From Bacteroidales bacterium (GTDB lineage: Bacteria; Bacteroidota; Bacteroidia; Bacteroidales; JAADJA01): DNA of 6,621 bases. Position 1 is the stretch's first letter. Each line of letters begins with the position of its first letter. The notes under the pieces were generated by a model. The model saw only the letters and a program-made list of their open reading frames with translations. It was not told the origin of the DNA and made no database searches. Made by a program: the position numbers and the translations under genes. The stretch covers positions 1-6,621 of the forward strand of contig DAOVYU010000059.1 of NCBI GenBank assembly GCA_030635465.1, written 5' to 3'. Shown here in pieces: positions 5,025-6,621 of the stretch.

Positions 5025-6542
5025 ATGCTCGGATTAATTATTTTATTGCCCATATCGTTTACTATTATTGCTCTTTTTGCCTTGCCAATTTTTGAAAAAG
5101 CTGGTGTTCCAGGTTGGAAAACAATAATCCCATTTTATAATTTATATATCTGGCTGCAGATAATAAATAAACCCATGTGGTGGTATATTTTCCTAATCAT
5201 CCCATTTATCAATGTCTTTATGGTGATGCTGATGATTGTGGAACTTGTCAAGTGTTTTAATAAACATGCTCTTTGGGAACAAGGTTTAGCGGTTATAGTC
5301 CCATTTGTTTACCTTCCATATCTTGGAATATCTTCAGATGAAAAATATATCCCCATTGATGAGCGCAAAAAAATCAAAAAAACCTGGACGAGAGAATGGG
5401 TTGATGCCATTATTTTTGCTGTAATTGCTGCCACAATAATTAGAACTTTTTTAATTGAGGCGTATACCATTCCTACATCATCAATGGAAAAATCACTATT
5501 GCGTGGTGATTTCCTATTTGTAAGTAAAATTGCTTTTGGCCCAAAAGCCCCAAATACACCACTATCTTTTCCTTTTGTGCACCATACAATGCCATTATCG
5601 AGTGATAGGAAATCTTTTGTGGAATGGATTAAGTTTTCTTATTTCAGGTTTCCTGGTTTTTCTACTATTAAAAATAACGATGTGGTGGTTTTTAATTACC
5701 CGGAAGGAGATACGGTATCAACGGTTTTTCAGAGTAATATTAGCTATTATCGATTAATTAAAGAGGTAGGTCGGGAAAATATTTGGAGGAATAAAAGGAA
5801 ATATGGGAATATTATTTATCGACCTGTTGATAAAAGAGAAAATTACATCAAACGTTGCATAGGGATTCCTGGAGATACTTTACAGATCATTAATCAGGAT
5901 GTGTATATCAATGGTGAAATGCTTGACTTCCCACAGGATGGTCAGTTTAAATACGTTGTTGATGCTCCTAAAGGTATTAACAAAAAATTTAGGGATGAAG
6001 TTGATATTTCAGATGAGGATTATGATATCTGGAAACATAGCCAATACAAAGAGTTGCCAATATCAAAAGAAGTAGCACAGGAGTTGGAGAATCGTCCAAG
6101 TGTAAAGAGAGTTGAGAAATCTGTTGAGAAAACTGGACAATGGACACCTTATTTGTTTCCATTCGATTCTCGCTATCCATGGAATGTTGATAATTATGGT
6201 CCCCTTTATATACCAAAAAAAGGGGTAACAATTGATATTGACCTGGATAATATTTCAATCTACAAACGATTGATCAAGGTTTATGAAGGCAATGATCTGG
6301 AAATTCGGGGTGAAGACATTTTTATAAATGGGGAAAAGACATCTACTTATACATTTAGCATGGATTATTACTGGATGATGGGTGATAATCGCCACAATTC
6401 AGCTGACTCACGCTTTTGGGGATTTGTTCCGGAAGATCATGTGGTTGGAAAGGCCTCATTTGTATGGTTATCCCTCGATCCTGAAAAATCTTTGTTTGGA
6501 GGTAAAATTCGATGGAATAAATTGTTTAGGGTCATAAGGTAA
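5025..6542 (+). CDS. lepB: Signal peptidase I, long Bacteroidota form
   Basis: Membrane serine protease that removes signal peptides from exported proteins, acting on the outer face of the cytoplasmic membrane by a Ser-Lys dyad. The 505-residue protein is longer than E. coli LepB (324). Residues 1-120 form an extra membrane domain: helices near 2-23, 52-75 and 87-101, with GVPGWKTIIPFYN at 27-39 typical of the DUF5684-like module fused to signal peptidases in this phylum. A charged linker leads to WVDAIIFAVIAATIIRTFLI (125 onward), the usual anchor helix. Catalytic boxes: IPTSSMEKSL with Ser153, NDVVVFNYP at 218-226, YIKRCIGIPGD with Lys276, and GDNRHNSADSR at 453-463. About 170 residues separate the last two, more than in E. 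coli, holding charged sequence and a YGPLYIPKKG strand. The A-rich leader lacks a Shine-Dalgarno sequence. Probably essential and constitutive. Complete. Confidence 0.97.
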   Translation: MLGLIILLPISFTIIALFALPIFEKAGVPGWKTIIPFYNLYIWLQIINKPMWWYIFLIIPFINVFMVMLMIVELVKCFNKHALWEQGLAVIVPFVYLPYLGISSDEKYIPIDERKKIKKTWTREWVDAIIFAVIAATIIRTFLIEAYTIPTSSMEKSLLRGDFLFVSKIAFGPKAPNTPLSFPFVHHTMPLSSDRKSFVEWIKFSYFRFPGFSTIKNNDVVVFNYPEGDTVSTVFQSNISYYRLIKEVGRENIWRNKRKYGNIIYRPVDKRENYIKRCIGIPGDTLQIINQDVYINGEMLDFPQDGQFKYVVDAPKGINKKFRDEVDISDEDYDIWKHSQYKELPISKEVAQELENRPSVKRVEKSVEKTGQWTPYLFPFDSRYPWNVDNYGPLYIPKKGVTIDIDLDNISIYKRLIKVYEGNDLEIRGEDIFINGEKTSTYTFSMDYYWMMGDNRHNSADSRFWGFVPEDHVVGKASFVWLSLDPEKSLFGGKIRWNKLFRVIR

Positions 6543-6621
6543 GAAACAGAAAGTCTGGGGCTGGAAGATGGCAGATAAAAGATGTTAGATCTTAACCTGA
6601 ATCTTGTAATCTGGAACAATA
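6543..6621. other. Low-complexity intergenic tail
   Basis: After lepB the sequence is purine-rich with repeated AGAT units (ggaagatggcagataaaag, then gttagatctt). GGAAGATGGAAGAT-like strings are, as I recall, another common intergenic repeat type in Bacteroidota. A weak near-palindrome (gttagatcttaac) lacks a U-run, so I do not call a terminator. No gene is visible before the window ends. Confidence 0.4.

Noticed and set aside
5530..6258. Frames at 5530-5757 (+) and 5989-6258 (-) within lepB
   Set aside because: Out-of-frame shadows inside a conserved signal peptidase.
6437..6619. Minus-strand frame at the right end, possibly a new gene
   Set aside because: Half is antisense to the lepB C-terminus; the rest translates the low-complexity AGAT tract.

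Overview
This 6.6 kb window reads as a piece of ordinary chromosome from a member of the Bacteroidota (Bacteroidetes); the genus cannot be fixed from this sequence. Four things point that way. None of the five visible gene starts has a Shine-Dalgarno sequence, only A/T-rich leaders. Promoter-like TAnnTTTG boxes lie in the gaps. The signal peptidase has the long form with an extra membrane domain at its N-terminus. The gaps also carry the small repeats common in this phylum. All six genes lie on the + strand. I see no tRNA, rRNA, CRISPR array, transposase, phage gene or other sign of a mobile island.

Layout: (1) 1-954 is the 3' three quarters of hutI (imidazolonepropionase), cut by the left edge. 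(2) 955-1092 is a gap with a degenerate repeat. (3) 1093-1854 encodes an unrecognised lipoprotein with a fibronectin-III-like C-terminal half. (4) 1855-2071 is a leader with two promoter-like boxes and a hairpin just before the next start. (5) 2072-3763 is ftcD, a fused glutamate formimidoyltransferase/formimido-THF cyclodeaminase. (6) 3764-3979 is a gap filled largely by an imperfect inverted-repeat element. (7) 3980-4549 encodes an HD-domain metal-dependent hydrolase, followed after 10 bases by (8) 4560-4862, a Dabb (dimeric alpha-beta barrel) protein; the two look like one operon. (9) 4863-5024 is a gap with a weak promoter candidate. (10) 5025-6542 is lepB, signal peptidase I, followed by 79 bases of low-complexity sequence.

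How the genes work together: HutI and FtcD catalyse consecutive parts of histidine breakdown. HutI makes N-formimino-L-glutamate. FtcD moves the formimino group to tetrahydrofolate and deaminates it to 5,10-methenyl-THF, giving glutamate, ammonia and a one-carbon unit. The lipoprotein between them has no evident link to this pathway. LepB and the HD/Dabb pair appear to be unrelated neighbours.

I did not find a convincing undescribed system. The observations most worth checking are a 19-base motif (16/19 identical) present on both sides of ftcD, its hairpin form 14 bases before the ftcD start codon, and two promoter-like boxes of identical geometry exactly 60 bases apart upstream of ftcD.
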